64,000 bases of DNA, taken from NCBI GenBank assembly GCA_021234155.1, contig JAJEKV010000014.1:20661513-20725512 (forward strand), written 5' to 3'. The notes below the pieces were generated by a model, which searched no databases, had not been told where the DNA came from, and was given only the letters and a program-made list of their open reading frames with translations. Of this stretch, positions 1 through 11,499 are shown one piece after another. Position numbers and translations under genes: made by a program. This DNA comes from Isoetes taiwanensis (Eukaryota; Streptophyta; Lycopodiopsida; Isoetales; Isoetaceae). How positions within the stretch are numbered: the stretch's first letter is position 1; each line of letters begins with the position of its first letter.

Positions 1-354
1 AACATCCATGCCTAGAAACTTTGGCCTATTGTTCTTAGGACCAACATAGTGTTTGTCGGAAGGGAGGAGGAGCATATTGCTGCTGAATGCTACTCGGTGT
101 CATCAACATCCTCGGCAAAGACTAAGGTCTTCCACCTAGTTTTAGGCAACCACCCTTCTTTCAATTCATCTGAGGATGTGTCTATCTCCTCCAACAGGTT
201 AATCACCTTCTTCCAGTAAGCCACCAAGGCACGGTTGGTGTCATCTGGATTGGTTTGCCAATGCTTTATATAGTCCTGGATTCCTTCCTTAGTCAATCCC
301 AATTGCTTCACCTCTTTAGTAGGTTTTAGAGCTTTTGGTTGACCTGGAGGTATC

Positions 355-362
355 ATAGGCTT
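355..362. repeat. Target-site duplication, left copy (ATAGGCTT)
   Basis: The identical 8-mer lies at 1198-1205 immediately right of the element. Confidence 0.75.
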
Positions 363-1197
363 CGAGGGGTAGCCCTTAGCTCAAAAAATATCGTAAAAAG
401 GCTATTTTTTGGACATTTGCATTTTTTTTTTTACTTATTGTTGAGTAGGATCAATTAGGAGTGGTGCCAATAAAATAGCCACCTTGTCTCACATTTAAGT
501 TTTTCTCCCTCCACTCATAAGTTAGCCTACATCACTAAATGATGGATTCTTGGATTAAGCCCCATGTGAATTTTATTCTTGGTAATTATTCTAAAATCGC
601 CCCTTAACCCCTAAAATCATGTAAAATTAATACAAATTCTATTCTTGGTGAGTTTTTAGAATTGCCGTTTATCTCCAAAAAAAAAAAGGAAAGGAAAAAC
701 CATGCATGTTATATGGATTTCATGATCCGGTTCAACATCCGGGTATGCAACTTGGAGTATTTTTGCTTTTGATGCATTTGTTTATCCAATCTTGAAAAAG
801 ATGACCTAAATCAAATCGGTTTTGTGCTTGCCCACCATAATATGCAATCATGCCTCGGCTAAGTTTGTGTATTTGTTGTTGTTTAGCCCTTAGTGTGGAG
901 CTATTGAGATTTACAATCATATGCCAATAATCTGGTAACATGTATATTCATTATGTGAGCATTACGCTTTTTTACAATCAGTATACGGACATAACAAATA
1001 TGTATTGTAGACCCAAATTTTACTTGAGAGAAAAGTATATATTCCATCGCTTGATGGATGAAAGATTTGCCAAGGTTGCTACAACTCAAATTGAAGCTCG
1101 AAACAAAATCGCCAACATAACTAATCGAAAAAAGCTAAGATTCGCCCCCACATTCTAAATTACACCTATAAAAATTTGGGCTTAAGGGCTACCCTCG
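363..1197. mobile_element. Non-autonomous hAT-like element (835 bp) with 8-bp TSD
   Basis: The left end reads CGAGGGGTAGCCCTTAG and the reverse complement of the right end reads CGAGGGTAGCCCTTAAG; the similarity runs for about 23 bp with small mismatches. Both flanks carry ATAGGCTT (355-362 and 1198-1205), an 8-bp target-site duplication typical of hAT transposons. Removing the element plus one duplication joins the minus-strand codons of the host pseudogene in frame (…NGKP then MIPPG…), which independently confirms the boundaries. The interior has no recognisable transposase, only short ORFs (for example 732-941 minus) without family motifs, so mobility would have depended on another copy. 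TIR start CGAGGG differs from the usual hAT CAGGG, so the superfamily call rests mainly on TSD length. Confidence 0.7.
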
Positions 1198-1205
1198 ATA
1201 GGCTT
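1198..1205. repeat. Target-site duplication, right copy (ATAGGCTT)
   Basis: Pairs with 355-362 and flanks the 835-bp insertion. Confidence 0.75.
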
Positions 1206-3336
1206 GCCATTCTCATCTCTAAGCCATATTTCCTCCCCTCCCTCCCACTCATCCTCTGAAGGTCTCATCTTCCATTGGAAGATTGGAATCCCATCTCTCA
1301 CCCAGAAAGTGAACTGCAGAGGCCTGGAATGACCTTCGAGATCCAATGTATAACCATCACCACAAAGCTCTTCCAATCGGGCACTTCTTCTATGAGAGAA
1401 GCTATAGGGTTTGGAGTAGTGCATTCATGCAAGATTTCCATTAGCCTAGGAAAGTTGGTCAAATGTCACGCTTCATTATACAACTATATTTGCCAAATAA
1501 TGCATCCACATCCTCATGGGTATGCTCCGGGCATAAGAAACCCTAAATTAACTCTTTCAAATATCCCCACGTTATTAAGTAGGATAGGAAAGAAAACATC
1601 CACCGTTTTTATTTTGGCAAAGACGGTTATCAAGTTGCAAGAGAAACCTTTTGGGTAGATCTTGAGGTTAGCTTGACGTGAAGTTGAAGCTCCAACATGT
1701 TCATTAGACCCATGCTTCCTAAACCTTGCCTCATTTGAACTTTTCAATATTGTTGGGGTTTGCATCTAACAATGCTCTATGTAGTGCCCGGCTAGGCATG
1801 TAGGGTCCCGGAGGTGACCATTGTATCCATTTTCATAGTTTCTCCAAACACCTCATGATACTCCCAATATGAAAATCGGACCATCACTCCACAACTCCAA
1901 ACTAAAATGGCCATAGTAGGTTTGAGTCTCCCGGCCCATGCAAGATTGCCCCATCATTGAGATCACGTAAAGGGTATGATCTTCCACATGACTTTGGTAT
2001 GTACTTGAATTGTGGAAGATTAAGTCTTTTGCTGGTCCATCTTGTCATGTATAATACATAAATAGTTATTGGGTTCCAATGCGGATAATGTCCTCCACAT
2101 CCATAACATGATCTACATGATAGTTGGTCAGGTCATATGGTCCTTCATATGCTCCCTTATCCTAGCCCTTTGACTAGGTTGCACAGTCTTATCAAGAGTC
2201 TCCTTCAACTTAGCACATAAATTGCACTTTGCAAAGTTGTTTGAAGTTGCTATGGTGACATGATTGAAATGCTTCTTCCATAACCTACTAAAGCTAGGTT
2301 GGGATATTGGAAGAATTCCCAATTCTCGAAGTAGGAATTCACTTCTTCCAAAATACTCTTTTGAGTACAATGTGATGGCAACCTTTTCAACAATTTGCTC
2401 TTCCCTTTTCATCCCTTCGCTTTTGTGTGGCATAGACTACGCATTGAAATCAATATATTTTTCAAATATCTCCCCGGTAGCCAAGGTCCTAAATTTGTTG
2501 GTCTCAACAAACCATTATTTCCATGTAAAAAAAATCCTGTTCCCCTCTGCCTATTTTTTTGCCAATTATGCCATGAAGAAGTTGGAATTGCATGGATAGT
2601 CCGCCATGCTTTTGCACATATCCATTTGCCTAGCAAAGGGTATCTTTTTTCATTTGGGTTTCTTTCATCACCGGAAGTGCATGCTCGAAGATTGTGTACA
2701 TGTAGGTCCTCCTCTCATCAACGGTGTACTCTTGAAAAGTGGCTCTTGCTTCCACCAATTGTTCTATTGTAAAGAATTGCATACAAGCACTCCAACAACA
2801 ATCAGCCCCTAACCTTTCACCATTGTCTCACGTTTGGTGTCACTAATCAACTTGGCTCTTTTGCTAGGATAATGTGTCGGCAACCGATACTTCTCCCTTT
2901 TGCCTAGGTTTAGAGTTCCAACTGCCAATGGATCAATATCAAGACAATCATTGTCCCCAACAACCTCAGGCTCTGGAAAAATATAATCCTCCACAAATTG
3001 AACACTACTTATAGGCCATGCCATGATGCAAGGAACCTCCAATTGCTTGACACAACCAAAACATTCCTTGTCACCCAAACCTTTACCTTTCCAGTTGTTT
3101 TCCAACATCGAAATTGCAATACCAATATTGTCTTCCCTAGCCTTTCATCATTAAACTTGACCGGGATCCGCTAGCACAATGACTCTTTGGCCTACTATTT
3201 CCTTGTTGCACTTGTGCATGATTCTCACCTTCTTGTTCCTCCATTGCACCCTACTATAGAGGACTAATTGTTTTTCTTCAACATTCTTGCTAGGAGTTGG
3301 TTTTTCATTGATATTGCTCTTTTCAATATGTTGCAC

Positions 3337-3649
3337 ACCATCTTGAGTTGGAGAGGCACCATTGACCTAGGCAAATTGCACCCTTTTTAGTCAATGAGTA
3401 GGAAAAAATTATTACACCATAAGATAAAAAAAAAATGCGTACATTTATGGAATATGTAGAGGTAAATCAAATTTTTTAAAAGCAAGAAATTCCTTGGAAA
3501 TAGGTTTAATATAATAATAACAATGGGTGTAAACGAAATCATTTAAAACAAGAATTTTCGTGGCAACAACAAGGAAATGACATTTATATATAAATATGTC
3601 CTAATTTTAATTATCGAAAAATTTGGATATATGATTACTTAAAAGACAT
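3337..3649. other. AT-rich spacer
   Basis: No coding pattern or structural signal was recognised here. Confidence 0.5.
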
Positions 3650-3845
3650 ATAGTGATAGGCGTGAGAATTTATTATATAATAATATACCCTAGATGATAT
3701 AGCTGGGTGGAATTTCAGACGCCTGGCGGCGTGTTATTTGAGGCAATCAATTATTCACGCAGCTAATTTCTAATTAACCCTATATAAATCCGGGTTCACG
3801 CTCTCAAGACCTCCATTACGTCCAAATTTTTTTTTACGCCGCCAT
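3650..3845 (+). promoter_or_regulatory. Promoter-like segment, copy 1 of a direct repeat
   Basis: Contains CAATCAATTATTCACGC, then CTATATAAATCC (about 3780) and CACGCTCTCAA, all found again in the same order at 4905-4980. The TATA-like box sits about 60 bp before the ATG at 3844. The preceding stretch GAGAATTTATT…AATATACC is also shared with about 4822-4862. The two copies may be LTR-like ends of a small element or a duplicated promoter. Confidence 0.4.
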
Positions 3846-4173
3846 GAAGGCGTCAAAGCCTCGGCCTTTCGACCTTCATGAAGAACCCGAGGTCTCTTCA
3901 AAGAGACGCCGGGTTGAAGAACCTCGGCCCCCCTCCTCATTGATTTTTTTTCCCAATTCTCCTCGATTCTCCTCGATGAAGAGGAGGAAGAGGAGGAGTT
4001 GGAGGAAGAAGGAGGAGTTGAGTTCTCAAGAGCACATGACCGCTCTGCCCGGGGTTGGCTTGACCACGAAACAGAGAATGAAATCTCGAAAGAGTAGGAG
4101 GAGAAGGAGGAGGAGGAGGAGGAGGAGGGGAGGAGGACAATTGACCCGAGTTTTTGGAGTGGTTGAGAGATGA
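3844..4173 (+). CDS. Short Arg/Lys-rich ORF after TATA-like box, doubtful
   Basis: A 109-residue ORF follows the TATA-like segment. The first 40 residues have mixed composition (KPRPF, KRRRVEEPRP). The C-terminal arginine run comes from an AGG trinucleotide tract, so it may be a simple repeat rather than selected protein. No family was recognised. It could be a small nuclear basic protein or an untranslated leader; only the promoter-like context speaks for it. Confidence 0.2.
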   Translation: MKASKPRPFDLHEEPEVSSKRRRVEEPRPPSSLIFFPNSPRFSSMKRRKRRSWRKKEELSSQEHMTALPGVGLTTKQRMKSRKSRRRRRRRRRRRGGGQLTRVFGVVER

Positions 4174-4819
4174 ACCAGGTTTGCATGTTTCTTTTTTTTT
4201 TTTGTTTTTGCACCTTTCTTTCTTTTTCTAACACCTTTCTTTCTTCTTTGTTGCGTGGAAGAAGAGTGATCTGCATCCCAGGCGGCCCATTTTTGTTTCC
4301 TTTCTTACGAAGTTTTGGACACGCCTCAGGGCATTTTTTTTCAGTAAATTGTGTGAAAAGCCTTGCCACCGCTTCCAAGCCGGGCATCTGTACATATAAC
4401 TGTTTTTAATGAAATCAAACTTTTTTTCTTCATAAACTTTGTCTTCAAACGGTTTTCTTCAAACAGTTTTTACGTACATAAAATTTTTGAATAAAATCAA
4501 ATCAGTATTCTCCAATTATTTTGGCTAAAAAGTTGTTTTCTCTAAAATTTTGTCTGCAAATTTTTGTCTCTCTAAACTTTTGTCTCTCAAATTTTGTCTC
4601 AACAAAGTCTAGGGAACACTATAAATCAACCATATGAGAATTCTCGATTCATCCACATTAACCATAGGAAATTTTTCCTATACGACCTAAAACAATTCCC
4701 CAACCTTACAAGTCATTTTTTAGCCTTGATAATTTTGCCTTTAAAATCATTTTTAATTTAGCCTATATAAAATTTCTAAATTTCTATTTTCGAATGCAAT
4801 AAATGGAATAAAATGTCGT
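4174..4819. other. AT-rich spacer with TTTGTCTC repeats
   Basis: No gene was recognised. The motif TTTTGTCTC(T) recurs around 4555-4605. Otherwise low complexity. Confidence 0.4.
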
Positions 4820-5010
4820 GGAGAATTTATTGCATAAAATGCAATATTCTCCATATATACCATATACATGTCATGTCGGCAAGGATGACCCATGACCAGC
4901 GTGTTAATTCAAGCAATCAATTATTCACGCTAACTTATTTCTAATTATGCCTATATAAATCCATTTCACGCTCTCAAAGTTCCTACATTTTCTTCCCTTC
5001 CATCATCACG
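4820..5010 (+). promoter_or_regulatory. Promoter-like segment, copy 2 of a direct repeat
   Basis: Repeats the block seen at 3650-3845: GAGAATTTATTGC, CAAGCAATCAATTATTCACGC, CCTATATAAATCC and CACGCTCTCAAAG. No convincing ORF follows it. Confidence 0.4.
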
Positions 5011-5755
5011 ATTTATTTGGTTGTGCTTGCTTTGTGTTTGGATCCGCCCTCCTAAAATCTTGGTGAGCCGATTTATATTCAAAGAATGTTAGATGTTTGG
5101 TTTGGCAATTCTAACTTACTAAAAGACTCGCCTTTTTGTTCCAGAAAGCATCTGTAGTGAGAGGACATGGGAGGCTCGTAATTAAAACCAAAAGCGAGAG
5201 GACTAAGGTCTGCAGAATCCAAAAGCCTCCGAATTAAAACCAAAAGCAAAGTCCTGGTTCTTGAATCCTTCCAAACTCTCGAGAACTCAAGGTTAGTTTT
5301 TTCATTTAGTTTTAAGCTGCATCTCAATGAACAAAGTTTAAAATGAAACGCACTTATTTGCTGGAAACGCACTTCAAAAGGAATCTTTGAAAGATTCCCT
5401 AAAATTCCCTTTAAAAAGTCCATTTTTGAGATTTTTTGTGTGGTGTGACAATTTAAGTAATTTAGGTACCATTTTTGAGGGGTTGATTGAACATAACTTT
5501 CATGCAAAAATTTCAAATAGCAATTTTCATCCTCCTAAACTAGAACAAAAAATAATTACTTTTATAAAGTGTAGCAAAAAAGGGGCAATTAAAAAAATAG
5601 CAAGGGTAATAGAGTGACAAAGAAGTGATATATTCATGGTTGTGAAAATTGTACAAAATTATGAACAAAATTGTCAAAAATATAGAACATTTTGATGCAT
5701 CATCACCTTCTCTTTTCTGTTTTTACATGTTTGAGTCATCGGACAAACTTACATT
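5011..5755. other. Spacer with inverted-repeat motif shared with 13.8 kb
   Basis: No gene was recognised. At 5333-5395 the stretch TTTAAAATGAAACGCACTT, a second AAACGCACTT and GGAATCTTTGAAAGATTCC matches, in reverse orientation, the block at about 13800-13852. Confidence 0.45.
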
Positions 5756-8500
5756 TTGCGGCAAGATCGGGATGCATCATCATCCTCGGACTCATTTAAT
5801 CCCCACGATCACTTGAGCCTTCATCCTCGGCTTCACTCTCAAAACTGGATGTACTTTCGAGCGATCTTCTTTCCTCCTTGTCTACAAGTGAGTCCTCATC
5901 ATCATCTTTTTTTGGCCACCTTTCTAGGTTGTTTGTCTAATCCACATCTTGACCTTATTAAAGTTTGAGTGACCATGCGTAACTTATTAGCGGCCGGTCG
6001 AACAAAGTCATATGCAAGAACCTTCGCGGATAGATCTATGACTGGCCGGTACTTGCTTTTGGACTTTGCTCTCTTTCCCCTCTGTTTTACCATCTCCAAA
6101 GTATAACTCCCACTGAAAGCTTGCGGCATTTGTTCTCATCGGTGCACTTTTAGTTGAGTGGGAATTCCATCCTCTCTTGTTACCTCAAGTACTTTTAGCT
6201 AGCGAGCGGCTTCCGGACTCATCATTATCGGTGGACGTGGCTATGAGCATTCTTTACAAATCTGCGAGGCCCGGAACCGGATACTCGAGCAACTTGTTGT
6301 CTTAGCCGCGGCGTCACGGGGCGGTGTACATGACTCGTCATCTTCATCCGAGCTAGCCAATATCTCTACATGTTCCTCTTGATTATCAACTTGCACGGGG
6401 AGAGTTTGCCTAGATGGCCGGGTTGAATAACCGGTCTTCGACCTTGTAATGAAGCTTGCAAAATATCACGTTCGGAAAAAACCGAGGCCACCATAAAGCA
6501 TCTGCCTCCCCAAAGTGGTTAGAACACGACTGAATACTTGTCTCAATAAAATCCAATGATTTGCTTGAGTCAAATGCTCTTCCCTCCTTTTACTCTTTGT
6601 GATTTCTTTCAAGCTTTTTAGAGGCATTTGCTCTGCAGAGCATGGAACTAGTATTGGGGATGGTGCGAATGAATTGAATAACACTGGCCGCTGCTTCGCA
6701 AAAGATGTGGCATATTTCAACTCCTTGTAAGATGGCCCCCGCCATCTACAAGTGAAATTTTGATCGATCTTTGAAATGTAATATTTCTCAAGGGCTCAAT
6801 AGCACGGTGACCCAGTTGATCTCTTCGAAAAATCCATTCTTTGAAATCATAAGTTTCTTCCAACAACTCGATGCGGGCGAGGATTGTAGGAATCTTGGAT
6901 AACCTCAATCATTGCTTTGGTAGGTGAGAGCTTTTTTCGTGCAAGGCGTTTAGAGAACCTCTTTGAACATCACGATCAATTTGGTCGCGTGTGTATGACC
7001 AACAAAAGCAGAAACCAATCTTCACCTTCTTGAAGATTTGTTTCTCTACTAACATAAGCCGATAAGCAAACAACGCCTGATTCTTATTTTCCCCTTGTCG
7101 TTGTTGTCTCGAAGATATCTGTAACCGTGGTATATGTTCTAGATTGGAAAAGAAGCTTATTCAATATTGTGATAGTGAGATTTGGATCGGCATGAATGTT
7201 TGGATAATTCAAAAATGCCTTGCAAGATAGTTTTCCATTAAATACCATAGCACCAACAACATGCGGATGTATGAAATCTTCTTCAAAAACATCCTTAGGC
7301 ACATTGACAAAATGTGGTAGGGTGGTCTTCTTGGTCCATTCCATCAATAACAAGCCCCGATACGTAGTTGAGTGGTTGTTCGGTGCTTTCTTCCTATGTT
7401 TTGTCAATTTTCTCCTTTCCAAAGATTGTTGTTCTCTCGTGCTTGTTAGTTTTCTCCTTCAATGCATCTGAAATGAAAATATGTTTAGGAAAAAACCTAC
7501 TTTTAAGTAGAACTAGGCAAGAACACGCCCCGAAGCTTACTTTTAGTGTGAAGTGTCCTTGCATTTTGTCTCGAAGCTTTTAGGAGGAGCATGTAGCACA
7601 AAAAGACATCCTATGCTTTCTAGGAATGGCCTTGCGAGAAAACTCTTTTTTTCGAGAGCACGATGAAAGTAAGAGTAGCGCACAAAGCCGTTCTCCGGCC
7701 TCAACACACATCTCCTTATAATTATCGTGAGACTTCTTGTTTCGTGAAATTGTCACTCAAGTGGTACATAGGGCTATTAGGGAGTTTCTCACAAGACTCC
7801 TTAAAGAAACCTTCCATCCAGAGACACACATTGAAGGGCATGAATTCTGGTTATGCCTCTGAATGGCGTTAGTCATTAATGCCCAGGATTTGTCAAGCCT
7901 TTTCTTTAGGCGGTCAAGTCGTCACGCCTAAAGCATGAATCAATTTGAAGGCCGCTGTTTGTGGGCAGGTGGCCACCCATTTGTGTAAGTAAACTTCTCA
8001 CCATCATCTGGCCTAATATTGAAGGCTAAGTAGCCCTTTGGTCTAGCAGAGTCATTGAACTGTAACTATCACGAATCAACCTCAATTCCTTTAGTCCAAT
8101 CTTAAGCAAACAACATTGAGAACAACAAGGTGCTTTGTATGTGTTGCCCTTAAGTGAGCCTCGTCCATGAGTTTCTTTCTTCTACTTGGGTTGTACATGC
8201 TTTCTTGTATGAGTTTCTTTTTTAAGATTCTTACTTGCGGGGGCTTTGAATTCAACATAGAGTCTTGTGGCTTTGGTAGGTCCCTCGTCCCGAGACATCA
8301 ACATGAGGTGTTTCTTCGCCTAAGAGATCAACTTGAGGTGTACTTGTAGATGCCGATAGGTTTGGTGTGTGCAAGTCCCGAGGGGAGGTGCTTTCCCTCT
8401 CCCTAGGAAAAGTAATCGAGGTTGTTGGTGGCAATAGTTGACCGGCTCCCTCGGGTGTCGTGAGAAAACAGGAGTTTGCATGCCGACCGTTGCTCCCACT
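5756..8500 (-). pseudogene. DUF7869-type gene, decayed copy B
   Basis: Minus-strand fragments in family order: MEGFFKESCEKLP and YHLSDNFTKQEV near 7750-7830, PHFVNVPKDVFEEDF with HPHVVGAMVFNGK and NYPNIHADPNLTITIL at 7150-7330, then GENKNQALFAYRLML…FKKVKIGFCF followed by a shifted VGHTH box near 6970-7090. LEETYDFKEWIF at about 6840 and a basic C-terminal block (QRGKRAKSKSKYRP, about 6060) follow. The NYPNIHxDxNLTI and ENKN…GHTH motifs are how I recognise the family. Several frameshifts and stops break it. It belongs to a different subfamily from copy A, judging by motif wording. The N-terminal part before 7900 is Pro/Ser-rich and poorly defined. Confidence 0.55.
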
Positions 8501-9088
8501 TGTTGTAGTACCATTTAGTAAATTGATGGAGTTGGCGGATTTGCCTCAAGGTTGGATTTAGCCTATGGTGGACTAAGGGTAGTTACCTCTCTCTAAAATG
8601 AAGTGGAGGAGGTAGTGGGGGCAAGCGGCTCTAGGTCGTGGGTGGAGTAAAACGCATTGGTGGGGGCAAACGACGAATGTCAGTGAGCGTGAGAATTTCC
8701 GAGGTGTGGTGGAGTAAATTGAACCCGGTGGTGGAAGCCGGTTCTTACATCGAGGTGGTCGTGGCGGAGTAAAGATCAACGGTAAAGCGAGGGGTTTGAA
8801 TTTATCGAGGCGTAGTTTTCCGGCTGGCTAAATTTATCTGTGAGATGGCTGAGGGGGGGTGAATGTCATCACAGGAGGAAGCCCTATAGCGTAAATTCGT
8901 TGAGGCTTTGAGGCTCGAAGGGAAAAACACCGAGCCAATACACTCACGCATTAATTTGTATTGAATCTTTATGGAGAAACGCTTATACCTAAATCCAAGA
9001 CTTAGCAGGGTATTTTAAGTTCTGGGCCGCCACCCTATTTTCCATATACGCAGCTTAGAGTCGGCTGGGCGCCATGGGTCCGGGCCTT
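8501..9088. other. Intergenic spacer upstream of gene 1
   Basis: No coding pattern is convincing. The minus ORF at 8573-8779 is Pro/Arg-rich without recognised motifs. Confidence 0.4.
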
Positions 9089-9094
9089 TATATA
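9089..9094 (+). promoter_or_regulatory. TATA box of gene 1
   Basis: TATATA lies 50 bp before the ATG at 9144 in a GC-mixed context, a usual distance for a plant core promoter with a short leader. Confidence 0.5.
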
Positions 9095-9219
9095 CCCTCT
9101 TATTTGCTCTCCTCGAACCTCTATACGCTTAGTTCATACGGTCATGGCCAATGTAAGTCTACTTTCCGCATCGTTTTAGTTTCTCTTTTGTTTTAATCAC
9201 CGGTAGAGTGTAAGCCCCA

Positions 9220-9556
9220 CGGTATAAATTTATACCGAGATGATTCTGGATCGGTATAAATTTATAAATCGCCTTGTCCACAAATTTATACCGCCCCGGA
9301 AGCACTTGCGTAATTCGTGCTCGAGCGGTATAAATTTTATACCGCCGATAAATTTATACCTAAGGCATATAAATTTATAAATTTATACCGCTCGGTAACG
9401 GGGGTACTTAAGCCCGGCGCCCGGCCACTATTTTCCATAACGGTATGGACTTATATCGCTCGAGCAATGTCGGTATAAATTTATACGACCGATTGAGCTG
9501 GTATAAATTTATACCGCCGTATCAGGCTCGAGCCAGCGGTATAAATTTATACCGCT
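9220..9556. repeat. Palindrome family 1 array, gene 1 intron 1
   Basis: About ten full or partial copies of CGGTATAAATTTATACCG. Perfect 16-bp cores lie at 9221-9236, near 9500 and near 9539. Others carry one-base insertions (AAATTTTATA near 9327) or are half-sites. The surrounding spacer is not repeated, so the palindrome itself is the repeating unit. All copies lie inside the intron between the ATG exon and exon 2. Confidence 0.85.
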
Positions 9557-9797
9557 TCAGAATTATTTCAGATTTTTGATGTCGATTGCTCAACAGATTT
9601 TTTAATGGTCCCGAACCTTAATATTTTTCGTAATATTGTTGTGTTTCCAGCTTAAATGACACAAATAAAGTGTTAATTTAGTGTGGATTTTATGCCTTTT
9701 TATCCTCTTTTTCTACTGTTTTTGTGTTTCAAAAACTCGAAAAAGGTTAATATTCTTGTGTAAAAATGGTTTTTTTTGCGCGTTTTCCAGCCCTAAG

Positions 9798-10142
9798 ATC
9801 AAGTTTGTGCTCGGCGGGTCATCATCAAAGGCTGCACCACCAGAGCCACAGACTTATGAACTAAAGGATCAGACTTGGTACGTCCCATGGAGCAAGAGAG
9901 CAAACCCATCGATAACGCACCTTTACTTGTGCAATAAATCGGGAAGGCAAGTTCAAGTCCGATGATTATTACCTGGCGAAATTATGAAACTTGTTGCTAC
10001 AGAGAATGATGAAGTTCTAATGCAGTGCAACCATGACAAGGGCCCCGTCTACTATGTTCTGAATACTAGAATGTTTAGAATAAGCATGTGCAAGCCTAAA
10101 GACGTGCACGATTACATTTCGGACAATTACAAGAACGGCTTT
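9798..10142 (+). CDS. Gene 1 exon 2: N-terminal domain of unknown function
   Basis: With the acceptor CCTAAG|ATC the reading frame from ATGGCCAAT continues as MAN-IKFVLGGSSS. It then reads TYELKDQTWYVPWSKRANPS, SITHLYLCNKSG, a single TGA stop, and on in the same frame through MKLVATENDEVLMQCNHDKG to DYISDNYKNGF before GTAAGT. The mixture of hydrophobic strands and conserved-looking Trp and Cys suggests a folded domain. I do not recognise the family. Confidence 0.5.
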
Positions 10143-10164
10143 GTAAGTTATTCTTAGGTGCTTT

Positions 10165-10182
10165 CCGTATAAATTTATACCG
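10165..10182. repeat. Palindrome family 1, single copy in 70-bp intron 2
   Basis: GTATAAATTTATAC flanked by CC and CG sits in the middle of an intron of only 70 bp (10143-10212). This shows the motif is present even where the intron has almost no room. Confidence 0.8.
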
Positions 10183-10212
10183 TCAGTCTCTTAACATAAC
10201 CCTGCATTACAG

Positions 10213-11210
10213 GACGTAGTAGAAATTTTGATGTCAATAGTCTTTGTGCGATTTTAAAAAGTGTTGGTCAAGGGTCTATGGTACCCCGTAGTATCGAAAG
10301 AGGAAGTAGTAGAGGAAGAGGTAGAGGAAGAGGAAGAGGAAGAGGAAGAGGAAGAGGAAGAGGAAGAGGAAGAGGAAGAGGAAGAGGAGGAACCAACACA
10401 AAGGGAAAGGGTAGGAAGCATTCCCTGGTACTAGATACACAGCCTCCTACCAAGAAAAAATCTAGAAAAACAAAGCCCTTGACTATAGAGGAGTCAGCAG
10501 AAGCTCTTCAGAAGGCTCCTGGAGCAGACATCGTTGTGAAGCCCGCAGATAAGTCAAGTGCTATTCTCAAGCGGGTTAATGAAACCAAACTGCTCAAACA
10601 AACCATTTCTTTGACACTAAGCACTATCAAGAGGCCACCAAAAATGAAGATGGGGGTCAGAGTGCCAAGGTCCAAATCGCAGCGGCACATGTGGCCATTC
10701 TTAAGCAAAGAATGAGAAGAAATCCTCATGCGCATGTGTCGCCTCTAGTTGTTATGGTTGATAGAAGTCAATGCAATCGATTGCAGGATTACAAAAAAGC
10801 AGACTTCGAAGATTACACCTACTACGTCCTTGGAGGCACACACAGCTACAAGGCTAGAAAAGAACTCTCAAAGGAGGAAACCCGTAACGAGGTGTGGAAA
10901 AGCGTGGAAGCCCATATTTACGTGGGTATCACAGACGAAGAGGCAAAAGTCATTGCCGTAAGTCACAATCTTGACAATGACTTTCGGTTAAAAATGAGCC
11001 TAATAGATAAGATCCGATTCATGCATCGAGAGTACGTGGAGTTCAAACAAATGCATGGAGAGGACTTCAAAAAACGTAAGAATAAGCTTCAAGAGCTCGA
11101 GAAGCCTCGCGGTGGACTGAGTGTTGCCCGAGCTATGATTCGATAAGAAGCCCATTATGGTGTCAAACAATACGATAACTACTTTCAACTCGCTTTGAGG
11201 AGATGGTCAA
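10213..11210 (+). CDS. Gene 1 exon 3: RG-rich region and ParB-like domain
   Basis: After the acceptor at 10212 there is an Arg/Gly repeat (10300-10390), basic nuclear-signal-like clusters (PPTKKKSRKTK), then with one frame change near 10608 the segment AKVQIAAAHVAILKQRM, SPLVVMVDRSQCNRLQDYKK, YYVLGGTHSYKARKEL and YVGITDEEAKVIAVSHNLDN. The pattern NR…(20)…GGxHSxxA followed by an alpha-helical EEAxxIAxxHN block is that of ParB/sulfiredoxin-fold domains (known family feature: a nucleotide-binding box related to GxxRxxA). A TAA stop at 11144 interrupts it, and the frame continues as YGVKQYDNYFQLALRRWSS to the GTAAGT donor at 11211. The assignment is by motif only. Confidence 0.5.
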
Positions 11211-11282
11211 GTAAGTAAAAGATTCAATTCAATCTTTTGTAGTATGTTTAGCGTGGTTAGAATCTTGTAGTAGCCCTCTTGG

Positions 11283-11432
11283 CGGTATAAATTCATACCG
11301 TGCACGGCGCGTATAAATTTATACGGAGTGTCAGGTTGCGGTATAATTTATATCACCGTGCCTGGTCTTGATATAAATTTATACCGTGCACAGTGCAGCG
11401 GTATAAATTTATACCGTGTTGATTTATACCGT
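11283..11432. repeat. Palindrome family 1 array, gene 1 intron 3
   Basis: Six copies, including CGGTATAAATTCATACCG (one mismatch), GCGTATAAATTTATACGG, GATATAAATTTATACCG and a perfect CGGTATAAATTTATACCG at 11399-11416, followed by a half-site. Confidence 0.85.
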
Positions 11433-11499
11433 TGAATCCGCCGTGCCCATCCTCTTACGCCATTCAAGCACTAAACTTCGTTTGACCGTTTTACGTGTG

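Larger units (their letters stand above)
90..3336 (-). pseudogene. DUF7869-type gene, decayed copy A
   Basis: Minus-strand reading from about 3336 to 90 gives pieces, in the expected order, of a multicopy plant/animal protein family usually labelled DUF7869 (function unknown; an RNase H-like or transposase role has only been guessed). Visible pieces are CAKAWRTIHAIP near 2600, FAKCNLCAKLKET near 2200, LCIIHDKMD near 2060, and ERVNLGFLMPG followed one frame away by EHTHEDVDALFGKYS near 1510, which matches the family's G-H-T-H-E-D-x-D box. A basic and charged N-terminal part lies at 2809-3336. The frame breaks at several single-base shifts and stops, so no functional protein is expected. An inserted hAT-like element at 363-1197 splits the C-terminal part, and removing it with one target copy rejoins the frame. 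Family assignment rests on remembered motifs. Confidence 0.6.

Noticed and set aside
3770-4387. 205-residue minus ORF
   Set aside because: Mostly Ser runs from the AGG/TCC tract; no domain, and it lies antisense to a promoter-like segment.
9220-9556. Repeat arrays as CRISPR
   Set aside because: Spacing is irregular, the unit is a bare palindrome without unique spacers of constant size, and the context is a spliced plant gene.
10268-10453. Pro/Leu-rich minus-strand ORF
   Set aside because: It is the antisense of the GAGGAA repeat that encodes Arg/Gly on the plus strand, whose frame continues into ordinary protein sequence.
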